DNA from: Volvariella volvacea V23
Taxonomy: Eukaryota > Basidiomycota > Agaricomycetes > Agaricales > Pluteaceae
DNA length: 64,000 bases
Direction of reading: 5' to 3'
Assembly: GCA_000349905.1 (NCBI GenBank)
Contig: KB722760.1
Location: forward strand, 186,001-250,000
Of the stretch, positions 1 through 10,885 are shown in pieces. The translations under genes were made by a program, and so were the position numbers. The notes below the pieces were generated by a model, which saw only the letters and a program-made list of their open reading frames with translations, did not search any database and was not told the DNA's origin. Numbering within the stretch: position 1 is the stretch's first letter; each line of letters starts with the position of its first letter.

Positions 1-727
1 CAACAGGACAATGAAGCGAGCCTCGTGCTCGCAGTCGTGTATTAGCACGTTGTACATTCCTTTGACCAGATTTCCTTTTTTAGGACATTTAGCATGCCAC
101 TCATTTTCCATACATATATATAGGCTTGTATTTACGATACGGAATACACAGTTTCGGCTATTACGAGTCTGGGATGTGATCTCGTCACTTACCACCGTTA
201 GGATTGATTTTCTGAGTCTCCCGGGGGACTGAAGGACAATACAGCTTGAACGTCTGGACGTTATAGTCAAGGGTTATTCCAAATTTATAGCCAGGTGCGA
301 GTCGGGAGTTGCCGGATCAACAATCCCAGGCTATACAGCAAAACCATTAATCCCATCCATTAACTGTTATAAAACCCTTGGCATTAAAAGGTGTTGGAAA
401 TACCCTCATTACTTAGGTGCAATACAGATTGTGCCTTCTCCTCACAAAGGACATAGACCAATGACATGTTGTTATATAGGTGTGAGGTAATAAATAAACT
501 ATCATGCCTGAATTCAATTCGTCCTACATGCGTATGAGTAAGTTGATAGTACATGAAAAAGCATAAGAAAAAGCAGGCATACATCCAGAGAAATTACTCC
601 TAAGCTAATGCTACAAGAGTACACTAGCGCCCAATGGTATTCCCTCGAACCAGTCACAACAAAAGAAACTCTATACAAGCGCGTGAAAATAGATGAATGG
701 ACTGTTGGTGTTAGTAAACAAAAAAAA
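1..727. other. Intergenic, no gene seen
   Basis: No reading frame here has coding character and no tRNA or repeat was seen. It lies downstream of the minus-strand gene that ends at 728, so its right part is probably that gene's 3' untranslated region. Confidence 0.5.
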
Positions 728-3700
728 TCAAACACGATTCTCCACGTCTCCCATCGGGGATGTAGGAGCCGGGGGTACGCGGCTCACCCACGGAAGCCGC
801 AAAGCCTTGAAGCCAGAGCTGATCATACTAAAGCTGAGTCTGTGTGTCTTTGTCGACTCTACAGCGGGCGTGGTAGATCCAGCATTCTCATTGCTGCTTT
901 GTACATCAGAACTGCCTTGAAGCGACTTCTCTCCCACAGATTTGTTGGTGCTGTCTTGTCCCTCTTCTTGATCTTCACTGTCACCGTCGTCAGGTTCGTA
1001 ATCCGATTGCTTTTCCCAGCCCATCCAAATGCACCACACGGTGAGAACGACTATAGTCGCACATGCACAACCGACCAACGCTCGGGTTTCAGTGGTGGTA
1101 TCTTGGAAGAACACGAATGTGAATGACAAGACAAAGAACCACATACTATTAGCGAATACAGAAATCTAATTAGCGATGCAATACCCTCAAATTACAAATA
1201 ACTCACCTCCACATCAAAAGGGCATAAGGAAGACTGTACATAATGGCGAGGTGTTCCAGTCCCACAGCTTTCAGTTTACGCCTCTTGAGGAATGCAATCT
1301 GCGGGGGGGGGGAAGTTATGACTGACAACGATTCCAAGAACTAGAAACTTACCACATCATCGACCGTAACCTTGATCTTCGTTTGCTTTTGCCTGATGAG
1401 CAACAAACCAATAATAACGCATCCCATGCTGATAATAGTGGAGATATAACTCGAGATTTGAGCTGGATTTCGGTAGCCTGGATCGTCCGGGTCAGTGTCG
1501 ATACTCTGGATAGCCAGAAACGCGACATTGGCATTGAGCACAACTGTTGCCTATACGTCATCATAGAGAATGCGATACACATCTTAAATTATCATTAGTG
1601 CGCTAAAGAAAGTCGAAACATACGTATAGGACTATCTCGGTCCATTCTTTCACGAGCTTGTCCACAAACTTCTGCCACGATGGTTGGTGCATTACTTGAT
1701 CGACCCAGATGCGCTCCAGCGTTCGAAGGTGTACATCAGGGGCAGAGAATAGAAGTGGCGAGACACATGTTGCCAACCAACTCTTTTGCCCAAACTTAAA
1801 ACCGTGAATAGATTGCTGGTTATCTAGCCGGGCTCCGGGCTCTCCGTGGAAGTGATGGAACCTGTGTCGAGCTGAAGGGGGTGCTTCGTTAAGAAGAGAG
1901 TCGGATGGGTTGGGTAAATGTTATACCAAATTGATTCATGATTCTGCCTAGAGTCACTATCAACAACCTCTCAAGACGCAACATAACAACTGAAGGACTG
2001 ACCTATTGCCGCAGCGCAGCCACCGTATTGCGTACCAAGGTTCTCTAACACAACATATCGGTATATGTCCTCATACGGCGGAGTAGGTCACTTACTTTGC
2101 AGGTTATTGATCATCTTAAGGATGCTCTCTAGTTCCTGTATACTAAACGGCGATGTGGATGTCGGAGAGGACATTTGATCTAAAGTATCGTTAGAATATG
2201 CACTATCGATAATATCTAATTGTGAGAGGGGTTTTACCGGAAATGAAAAACAGAACTGTGTCGCGGAATTGTTCTAGGATATCATAGTCGAGGTCGAAAG
2301 CGCGGGGAAATAGCAAGCAGTGATACCTGTTAATGTGGCGTTGTATGGCATCCTATCATCGACCCATTTCAATGGTGCACACATACCAGTATTGCGATTC
2401 TACTTCGTGCCCTGGACGGTGTTGGTGGCTGTTCAGATGGATGGATGAAATATAATAGGGCAATGACTCACGGACGTGAGGTAGGGCCTGAAGTCCTGAG
2501 ACCGTATGCCATCCGGGTAAAAGACTAGTCATGACTTCGTCGAGGTAAAATATTGTTCGTGTTGCGTGATCAACGAAATAGTAATAACACTCCATCTCTG
2601 GAGAACCATCAACTGGTATCATATCTAGTACTAGATCCACGTTCTTTCCTATCTTTGAAATAGAAATGCCTTGTTGTTCCATATGCGTATAGATAATGTG
2701 AAGTCTGTCATCGACTTGGCTCAATGTACGAGGATCGAAGAGGTTCGCATCAGTGAAGATGCGCTGCTTCCGGATCAACCATGGGCGAACCTTGAAGTCG
2801 TGGCAGTTGCGTACCTTTTCTGTATGGAAAAAATATAGAGCTCCTTCAGGGTGTATGTATGATAGCCAACCAGGTGGATCTGCACGGTTGCTTTGAACAC
2901 GCAGTTAGGCTTGACGAGAAACACAAAAAAAGAGGATCACATACTCTAAAAAGTTCGTAGTCAAGGGCTCGATTTTGTGGTCAAAACGTTTTTGTGGGCT
3001 AATGGTTTATTTGGATCAACTATCAAGCCTTAAAATGTCATATATGTGAAAAACGTACATGACGATACCCCGGTCATAGCGCTTGTATTCCTCCGGTACA
3101 CCTGGTTTTACTTTTGAATTGTTGAGTGGTACGATGGCTTGCTTTCCTTCCACCAGAATCGACGGTGCGTTCCCTAAGCCCGGTATAGCTGTCTGGTTCG
3201 GTGCCACACTCCGCACGCTTCGTCCACCACCAGAACCATAATCGCTCCCCGGCGGCTGCTGGCGTGGACGAGAGTGCCATCCACTAACGGACATATCATC
3301 ATAGTAGTTGGATTCATTCCATTCACTTTCGTTCGGAGACTCGACACCAACCCGTATGGAGCCACCGGACGCACTGGATGGAACTGCTTGCGAGACGGGG
3401 GAGTCGGTTCGTTGTGGAGAGTCCGATAAAACTTGGATGGATGGGGCGTATTGGCTGTGCGCATGATCTGGTGCTCGGCTGGACATTATTACAACATGAT
3501 CGTCCCGTTCGCGCGCAGGGTTGGATGCGTGAGTCATCGAGGGGGCGTTACAAACATCTCCTATTCTTGGTCTGGGCGCAACATCGCGTACACTCGGTTT
3601 TGGCGGCGGCGGCGTAACATTTCGTCGAAAGAGGCGTGCAAACAGAGACTGCAAGGCAGTCCAGAGGCATGAAATGAGGCGGTACGGCCTATGTGAAAGG

Positions 3701-3753
3701 GATAGGAAGCGTCGGATGAGGCATTTCAACAGCCCGACTATCGACTGGCCCAT
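728..3753 (-). CDS. WW-like domain multi-pass membrane protein (paralogue 1)
   Basis: Multi-exon gene whose function is unknown. The first exon (about 3753 to 3063) encodes a basic N-terminus and a long Ser/Pro/Arg-rich low-complexity region. The next exon carries a WW-like stretch, PGWLSYIHPEGALYFFH (about 2820-2875), followed by a conserved block ending near 2360. Downstream exons encode an alpha-helical part and, at 1341-1541, a motif LNANVAFLAIQSIDTDP followed by a hydrophobic segment. The last exon (728 to about 1130) has another hydrophobic segment and an acidic, Ser-rich tail. I chose the ATG at 3753 because the frame upstream opens only with GTG. The layout and several motifs match the gene at 53272-55808. 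I know this arrangement as a large lineage-specific family in agarics. The C-terminal segments suggest an integral membrane protein with a cytosolic WW-like head. Confidence 0.7.
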
Positions 3754-4247
3754 GGAGCGATCCACGGTAAGGTGGTGGGGGGCGGGTGTGGGGAATAGTT
3801 AGTGTCCGTGACCGGATATAAAGGCCAGTAGGCCAGAAAACATGCCGAGGCAGACATCAAAATGCGGTTTGATTCCGCAAGGGTCGGTGGTACTCCGGCA
3901 TTAAACAGCCCAAAAGTGGACAGCCTGTGTTATCAATCCTCTCGGAACAGCCAGATTGGTCATTCTGCGAGTGCACTTCAACCCTCATGATTTATTGTTT
4001 TTTTTTTTTGCTCACAAGAGGCGGGCAGCATTTGTCCATCCTCTTAAATTCGCTGCCTTTACTATCACTAACTAATCAGAATGTCCAGAAACTCATTGTG
4101 GGTCCAGATATTCATCAAGGACCCTGTATCGCCTCTCGGATACCTTGCACAACCCTAAGGCCAGATTCATAAACGCAAGCGTCAATCATGAAAAGGTCCA
4201 TTCTACGCAGTTTGCCGAAGCAGCACAACACTGTCGATCTCCTACTA

Positions 4248-5142
4248 TTACGAAGCATTGCCACTGCCTCTTCTTCTCGCGCGTGGCGTCCAAGACTGGG
4301 TATCCGAAGCTTCTTTTGATGCTCTCGCCCATGGGTCTTCCTCAGCGGTATTCGGTTGCGGTTCAGCCTCTTTCGGTTGTGGTGTGCTCGCAGTGGTTTC
4401 GGTGGCTCGTGGCGTTTCGATGACGTTGACAGTTTCGGCTCCAAGTTGCAGCATTCGCCTTCGTTCCTCTGCTTCTCGAGCCTCAATCAGGGCGGCATTA
4501 GCGAGCACGCGTTGCTGTCGTTCGAGGTCCATTTGGAGCTCCTACAAGGGTTAGGAAGTTACCATCAGAACATCGGTATTGAGGGTGGCGAGAACAGCGG
4601 ACGTTTACTCACCTGTAGAGTTGGTGGGTTAGCCCTGGTATGTGATAGCCAAGACGTCCATTGAACTAACCACCATTCAGATTCTTCAGCACGTGTAATG
4701 GATATCCCAGTACTAACTAGGTAGACGTTTCTTTCCACCGACGTAATCCCACATATCTTCAGGATTACGATATTCTACAGTTCGTCTTGTTCGAGCACCT
4801 AGTCCCACAGAACCCGAGCATCAAGTACGTCAACCCGGGAAGTAACAGCAAAGCAGCACGATCAGCAGGTTAAATTTGCAGCACACGAGGACAAAGCCTA
4901 CCAGGATGCGGACTTGGAAACTCGAAGAATCTATTACCTGGCTCATACACGCGTCTTCAGTGGTGTTCTCCAGACACCGCCACAAACAGCTACTCACCCT
5001 CCAAGTCATGGCCAACAAAACGTGTCTGTCATACATAAGAACATGCAAACATGCGTTCTAGTTAGGCGCCTTGTTTCAATAAATCAGCAAGAGGACGCAC
5101 AGGATTGCGAAAGGCACGCCACAGCCGAGCGAAAAGAGACAT
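4248..5142 (-). CDS. Mitochondrial complex I assembly factor, NDUFAF2/NDUFA12 family
   Basis: Small protein of four or five exons. The start at 5142 opens with MSLFARLWRAFRNP and splices to TRFVGHDLEG, the family's N-terminal signature (conserved FVG.DLEGN). A middle exon gives RRTVEYRNPEDMWDY, which joins across a 52-nt intron to IQWTSWLSHTRANPPTLQEL, the diagnostic W..WL.HTR..PPT block. The final exon has a charged helix (LANAALIEAREAEERRR) and a low-complexity tail ending at the stop at 4248. Members of this family are complex I subunits or assembly factors in the mitochondrial matrix; the long C-terminal extension and lack of extra domains favour the assembly factor (mimitin/N7BML) over NDUFA12. 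The tiny second exon (near 4920-4945) could not be placed exactly. It is divergent in function from its neighbours and separate from RPN3, which starts 1.9 kb upstream on the same strand. Confidence 0.8.
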
Positions 5143-5352
5143 GGCTGTGTGGAGGTTCGGGAGAAGTTGTTTGTGTGTGTTTTGCGGGGTCTGGGTAGCT
5201 TCCCCACTGCGCACTTTGCCCGATGAGCCCATCCCAGCGGTCCCAATATCGCCGACCATGTCATGCAATATATTATTACAACGATAGTGCCTCTCATCAG
5301 AAGAGTGCCAGAAGCAATATCTATTAGAAACACGAGTTGTTACATGCCCTGT

Positions 5353-7043
5353 TCAGAAATCACCGCCCAAATCTTCGTCGTCCAAGTCCCCTTCTTGGAT
5401 TTCTTTCGCCAACTCTTTTTCTCGTTCGCGAGCACCTTCAGCAGCAGCAAGCTCCTTTCGATGTGCGTTGAGCGGGTAACGCATGGCCTAAAGAACGCAC
5501 GTGAGTGAACATCTACTGGGACAGTGGGTGGATGGGGCTGACCTTTATGCTCTGATTGTGTAGATCCAAACAAAACGCGATACGTCTTGCAAAGACCTCA
5601 CCAACTTCAGGACCGTATCCACTCTTTTGTCCACCACATTCCATCCACCCGTCCTCATGCTTGATCTGCGCCTCAATCACACCATCACGAATAGCCTTGC
5701 CCACGATATATTCTGCATCCTCCTCCGAATCGAGATGGAGTTTGTAGCAGATATCGCGCAAGGAAATTCGTGAGTAGGACAAGGACAACCGACGGATACC
5801 AGTCTTGATGACGTTTTGTCGGAGACGAACGACAAGTGTGTATGTCTTGTCAGCTTCGAGTTGATTGGCGTGTTTCGCAAGCGTGGACTGGAATTGGGAT
5901 AGTGAACCGGTGCGCACAGCTATAAAGGAGGATTAGAAAGAGATGATTCGATAAATGAAGGGTCGGCGACCTTTCACGATTTCAAAATAGGCAGCCAATG
6001 CCTTTTCCAAGACGGGATGCCGGAAGAGCGAGCGATCAGGAATATCGCCCATCAACAGCTCCACCACAATGAAGAACTTGTGAACAGCCTGGTAGAAACC
6101 TGGAGCTACCTTTGGGGGAGGTGCGCGCCGAATGGCTTGTTGGAGATTCGTATGTGCAGCAGAATAGTTGAGTTGGACAGCCTTGATGCGGCCAAGGTAG
6201 TAATGGTAGCGAGCCAGTTGAGGGTTGCCTGCAGAGGGAGGGAAGGTGGTCTTTGAAACAAGCTTGTCGGCTTGATCGTACAAACTGTAATGGATGTAAC
6301 TTCGGAGGAGTCGGTTGATGAGGGATGCTTGAGTGTCGTCATCATGTCGTAGTGCTGCGATCCGCTGAGCAGCCAAGTACAGGCTGCGTAGATCTTAGTT
6401 AAGAGTATCAGGGATGTATAAGAGGCTTACGGCCGTGCGTCAGAGAGCTCTCCGCCTAGCTCGAAAGCACGTTCTACGGCATACCAAACCTTGGCCGCAA
6501 TGGGATCCATACTGCGTCGGTTCAAGGATTGTATCTTGTCCACTGTTTCGCGTGAAAGCTCAATAGCCTTAGCATAGTTCTCCGGCGATGTAAGCAGCTG
6601 GTGAATGATCAATAATCGCAGATACACTTCAACTTCTGGCAAAGGTTCGCCTGTGGGGGGTTTTGACACCGCAGAATCAACATCCATTGACCGCTCTCCT
6701 CCTGCTGGGATCCATCCAAGCAGTATACTCCTCGCTGCAGAATCTAGATTCCATTTGCTCAACGCCCATGTAAATCGAAGGTGACAATGGTCTACTCACC
6801 CCTTGGCCAAGCATCCTCTACAACTTTCTTGAGATCTGCATCAGTGAGGCGTTTCCTCAACCCCGTCAAAGTTCGCAGAACTCTGTGCGTAAATCGGGGC
6901 TCTAGCGTTGTTACGGCTCTCTCAATTAGAGTAATGTTGCTCTTGATCTCTGCAACTGGTGTTGGCGGCGGCTTAATTTCCTCTTCTTTCTTGGTTTCTT
7001 CCTTTGAGGTATCTGAGGTCTTGGGCTTTGTGTCTTCTGCCAT
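5353..7043 (-). CDS. RPN3: 26S proteasome regulatory subunit Rpn3 (PSMD3), PCI domain
   Basis: Non-ATPase lid subunit of the 19S proteasome particle. The chosen start at 7043 gives MAEDTKPKTSD, a charged leader; an in-frame ATG at 7142 would add 33 residues. Exons then give VLRTLTGLRKRLTDADL, a TPR-like helical solenoid (RLLRSYIHYSLYDQADKLV, ARYHYYLGRIKAVQLNYS), the conserved PDRSLFRHP turn, and the PCI winged-helix part (ISLRDICYKLHLDSEEDAEY). The last exon is a Lys/Glu-rich helix ending in an acidic DLDDEDLGGDF tail, as in the Rpn3 C-terminal family. The length of about 490 residues is normal for the family. It is divergent from SWP1, with tRNA-Cys between the two promoters. Confidence 0.95.
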
Positions 7044-7170
7044 GGTATCGGTGGTGGAGGTTGAGGCTGATGGAGATTGGAACGAAATCGTCAATGATAC
7101 AAGCTGACGCGTCTCTGGATGACGCGTCCACAAAAGGCTCATATGTGTCTTCGGCTAAACCATGCGCTAA

Positions 7171-7242
7171 GTCCCTATAGCTAAGTGGTATAGCATGAGA
7201 TTGCAGATCTTGGGGTCCGGTGTTCGAACCACCGTGGGGACT
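7171..7242 (+). tRNA. tRNA-Cys (anticodon GCA), no intron
   Basis: Full cloverleaf seen: acceptor GTCCCTA pairs with TGGGGAC, D arm GCT...AGC, anticodon stem TGAGA/TCTTG around loop TTGCAGA (anticodon GCA), five-base variable loop, and T arm CGGTG-TTCGAAC-CACCG. The discriminator base is T/U and CCA is not encoded, as expected for a eukaryotic tRNA gene. Confidence 0.95.
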
Positions 7243-7244
7243 AC

Positions 7245-7249
7245 TTTTT
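7245..7249 (+). terminator. Pol III T5 terminator of tRNA-Cys
   Basis: A run of five T starts three bases after the end of the tRNA-Cys gene, the normal Pol III stop signal. Confidence 0.8.
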
Positions 7250-7485
7250 GACATTTTAAAGCAACAGTTTCCTGACTCCCTTTCTCTGAATACGGTGGTC
7301 GAAAATGAAGGGTTAAATAATATTTGGACGTTTCAAGCGGCCTTGAATTTCTTAAGCTCTGAGGGAGGCGCGCCCGAGCGCGCTCGCTGTAAGCTGCAGG
7401 GCGACCACTATTTCACACGCCTATTGGCGCATGTACGTGTCATAACGTAGCCACCTGCCTCTCAACTATTCTCATTGCCTGGAAG

Positions 7486-8478
7486 ATGCACTTCCTTGCT
7501 CCTCTCATTCTCTTAGCAGCAACTGCACAAGCTGCAGTTCTCACCCTTCAATCCCCCCGTCTCGTCGTTACTGGTCCTGATGGTTCCCAAATTCGGTCCG
7601 AGCCGTGAGTTCTACATCATCAGACCTATCGCTACTCCAAATTTACGATGGTACCAGACTTTCTCTTACATTTAAAGGAACGCCAATAGAATTGTCGAAG
7701 AACGATGTATTGAAGATCACGTTCCAAGTTTTGGACAAGGAGAGCGGTAATGGAGTGCAACCGCACCAAACCTTCCTTCGGTTCTATGACGAGAAGTCAG
7801 GAGAGGAGGGTATACAACCAGTTCGCGTTGGGAGCAATGGAAAAGCCAAATTTGAACTGGTGAGCGCTTTCTTTCACCCATTGCATGACACAGCGTTGAA
7901 CACGTCAATTGAGCGCAGAACCCTTCACGTCCACCGGTTTACCTACCACCCACCACTGCTGGAGTTCCTCTGAAGGTTGACCTCCTAATTGGTTCACCTT
8001 CATACTCCCCGCTCTCTGTGCCCCTTCCGGACTTGCTGCTGCCACCTTCCCTTCCAGTTGCTCCCCATCCAGATGAGGCCTCTTTCCACCCTCTCCCTGA
8101 AATTCACCATACCTTCCGACCAGACCAGAAGCTCCCTCCCAAGCCTATCTCTGCCATCTTCACTCTTTTCCTCGCTATTCCTTGGGTTGTTCTTGTCGGA
8201 CTGGTACGTTTCGTCGCACTATTTTTGGCGGCTGTCCAACCTAATGCGTTCTGTCACAGTGGTCAAATGTCTCTCCCAAAGTTCCGCACCTGCTCTCTCC
8301 TAGCATTGCGCCATTCATTGCTTCTCTAGGGGCCTTTGAAGTTTTACTCTTTTGGTACTGGGTTGACCTCAAGTTGGGTCAAGTCTTATTGTACGGAGCT
8401 GGTCTTGGACTTGTCACAATCTTTACCGGCAAGAATGCTTTAGCAAGCATTGCTAGCCGTAGAACGGGTCAAAAGTAA
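7486..8478 (+). CDS. SWP1: Oligosaccharyltransferase subunit Swp1 / ribophorin II
   Basis: ER membrane subunit of the complex that transfers the N-glycan precursor to nascent proteins. Exon 1 encodes a clear signal peptide (MHFLAPLILLAATAQA) followed by AVLTLQSPRLVV. Exon 2 is the beta-rich lumenal part (FYDEKSGEEGIQPVRV). The third exon has LPPTTAGVPLKVDLLIGS and a Pro-rich linker with FRPDQKLPPKPISAIF, then the first membrane segment (LFLAIPWVVLVGL). The final exon adds two more membrane segments (LGAFEVLLFWYWV, LLYGAGLGLVTIFTG) and a basic end. About 290 residues with three C-terminal membrane helices matches fungal Swp1, shorter than animal ribophorin II. Introns are about 55-80 nt, beginning gtgagt or gtgagc. 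Confidence 0.9.
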
Positions 8479-8605
8479 TTCTACACCTAGCGTTGTATGT
8501 ATTGAAGGTTGCGTAAATGTGATGCATTGTTTTGAGCCTTGAGCGTACCTGAATGTAATGAGCGCGTAGCTGTGAGCCTTGTGTGACCACCACACCCAAG
8601 TTGGG

Positions 8606-9836
8606 ATGACATCACGAGCCACCACCAAGCTGGTGAAGCAGTCCCTCCTTCCCTCAATCCGGCATCATCGCCTGTTCTGCTCATCTTTTCACTCCTGCTC
8701 TAGCAACCTCTTTCAGCGGCCCAAAATGACCACAAACCCACACATCATTTCAAGAACTGAGCTACCCGTCGACGAGGCCAAGTTCGTCGCTCAACTGGCT
8801 TGATGCCGGCTATTCTCGTGTCTTATGCTGCATTAGGTGGATTACGCTGAAGAAACTCAAATGGATTGATGCAAACGGCAAGGAGGTGCATACGAGCTGT
8901 TAGCATAAGCCATAGCTAATCCTGATGCTGACATCGCCGCTCCGCGCAGCGCACTTGGGAGTGTGCCGAACGAACGACACGAAAGAGTTCGGGTATTGAC
9001 GGTATGTACCATGGATAACTGGCTTTGCTTGGTCTTTTATGGTATACTTTGATTCAAGCCGTGGCCATACTTGCGGTCATTCGGTCAAAGACGAATGCCT
9101 TCCCACTTTCCACTGTGATCATCGAACAATATCGTCCTCCGATTGACAAGTTCGTTGTTGGTACGCTCATCTTACGCATTTGGAGCGATAATGAGTGACG
9201 AAACTTTTATTCCCAGAGTTACCTGCAGGTAATATGCGCAGTCATCACCCCAAACTAGACTGAACCCAGCATATATGCGGGTAATCCACGCATACTTCAG
9301 GGTTGATTGACGAAGGCGAGACACCGGAGCAAGCTGCCATTCGTGAACTCAAAGAGGAGACTGGCTACGATGCAGACGAAATACTAGAGGTGTCACCCGT
9401 GGTGGTCAATGACCCAGGTCAGCCTCGCCGCTCAGATTGGTCAACGCTTCTCACCATTCTCGCCAACCACACACAGGCATGACCAATGCAAACATGAAAC
9501 TCGTTACTGCTAGTGTAACACTTTCCGACAAACTCGAAGAACCTCTTCAGAATCTTGATGATGGAGAGTTTATTGTGCGACGTGTAGTTGATCTGGCAAC
9601 ACTGGAAAAGAAACTACAAGGTCCGGAGAAATACTTTGCTGTTGCTTTGTCTGATCCTATTTTTCGACTTTCAGAATACTCGGAAAGGGTAAGCGGCCTT
9701 CATCAAGTTCGAAAGGGCCACTGTTCATCTGTTCATCTGACCTTATGATTAGGGGTTTGCCATTGACGCCCGTCTATCTCATTTTGCGATTGGGTATCAA
9801 ACGGCATGGAAGATTGTTAATGGAACTGCATTCTAA
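8606..9836 (+). CDS. YSA1: NUDIX hydrolase, ADP-ribose/ADP-sugar pyrophosphatase (Ysa1/NUDT5-like)
   Basis: Hydrolyses ADP-ribose and related nucleoside diphosphate sugars with divalent metal. The NUDIX box is complete: [20 protein letters not shown] is followed by TGY, matching GX5EX7REUXEEXGU, with the metal-binding glutamates present. It is preceded by [19 protein letters not shown] and followed by [18 protein letters not shown], the segment typical of the NUDT5/Ysa1 group. About six exons; the last ends in [10 protein letters not shown]. The start is uncertain: the ATG at 8726 ([15 protein letters not shown]) gives the usual short cytosolic form, while the in-frame ATG at 8606 adds 40 residues rich in Arg, Lys, Ser and His with no acidic residue, resembling a mitochondrial presequence. 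I report the longer form. The gene follows SWP1 by only about 130 bp on the same strand. Confidence 0.85.
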
Positions 9837-10885
9837 ATTGTTTTCTCCCTGGATCCAAGGAATAACAATAGTCGTTATGATCCCTTTTGCGTTGATCTGC
9901 ATTGATCTGCGTTGATCATTCTTGTCTCTTCAACGTCAACTATCTCACACGGCCATACCAATTTAAGAAGCAACTGTCAAAGGCCCAAGGAACCTTATCT
10001 CTTGGAACACCTCCTCTTCAATCGATGCTGCACAGCCCGGAGGGAAACTGTATTCCGGTTTGAAAGCAGTTATGAAGGTTCAGATCAGCTGTCTACCTCC
10101 ACCATTCTACCCGTCAGGATACCTTCTATTACAGGACCGGGGGACTAAATCCAGACTTTTACTATCGTCTGATGACCTTCGAAGAACGCTGAGACCTATA
10201 AATGTTGTGAGGTAAGAAACGATCATTAGATTTTCCATCCTATATTTGGGGCGATCCAGAGACGAGTTCTTGGATTGACGTCCTTCTGCATTCCATTTGT
10301 CCCGTCTGGTGGGGAGCATACATGCTGTAATGAACACCTGACTAACTATTTCTCCGAAAGTTCGGCAGCTCAGCTAGGCACACCGCACCGTGTGGACGAG
10401 AGACGTACTACGCTACCCTGTCTATTCGACAAAACGGAAACCGCTCCCATTCCAAACCCAACGACAGGTCACGGCTCTCTCTTTCTCGAAGACTCAAGTC
10501 TTTCCTTTGGCAGTTTCTCGAATGTCTCCTTCACATTTCAAGTTCGTTCATTGAACAACGCCTTGACATCTTGACATACAGATGAAAACACTCTGACGGT
10601 ATAAAATCTCGTGTACATTGCTTGAGAATCCCCCAGTGAATCGAATAGCTTTTGCCTCCCGATTCTTGCCATCCTCTATCTTAGCACCCGAGGTGTCTCG
10701 AGGTTTGTGTCCACGAGTTCTTCTAGTCGTACATCGTGCTTAACCTTCACGTACCTCAAGTATTCTCTTACATTGACACGCATATCGACCTCATCACTCA
10801 CTCTCGGCGTCCTACGACCACGATCTCCTTGAACCTCTTATCAAGTCCTTTCTGCGAGAACAGTGGTTGATCTTCAACAATCCTG
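9837..10885. other. Intergenic and probable long 5' leader
   Basis: No coding frame was convincing. A TATAAAA element at 10600-10606 lies 280 bp before the next start codon and may drive the amine oxidase gene, leaving a pyrimidine-rich leader. A short direct repeat of TTGATCTGC occurs near 9893-9915. Confidence 0.4.
10600..10606 (+). promoter_or_regulatory. Candidate TATA box of the amine oxidase gene
   Basis: TATAAAA lies upstream of the ATG at 10886, followed by a CT-rich stretch as is common at fungal transcription starts. The assignment is by position and composition only. Confidence 0.35.

Noticed and set aside
608..1126. Plus-strand frame of 172 codons over the 3' exon of the first WW-like gene
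   Set aside because: It is antisense to a better-supported minus exon with a membrane segment and stop, and has no motif or splice support.
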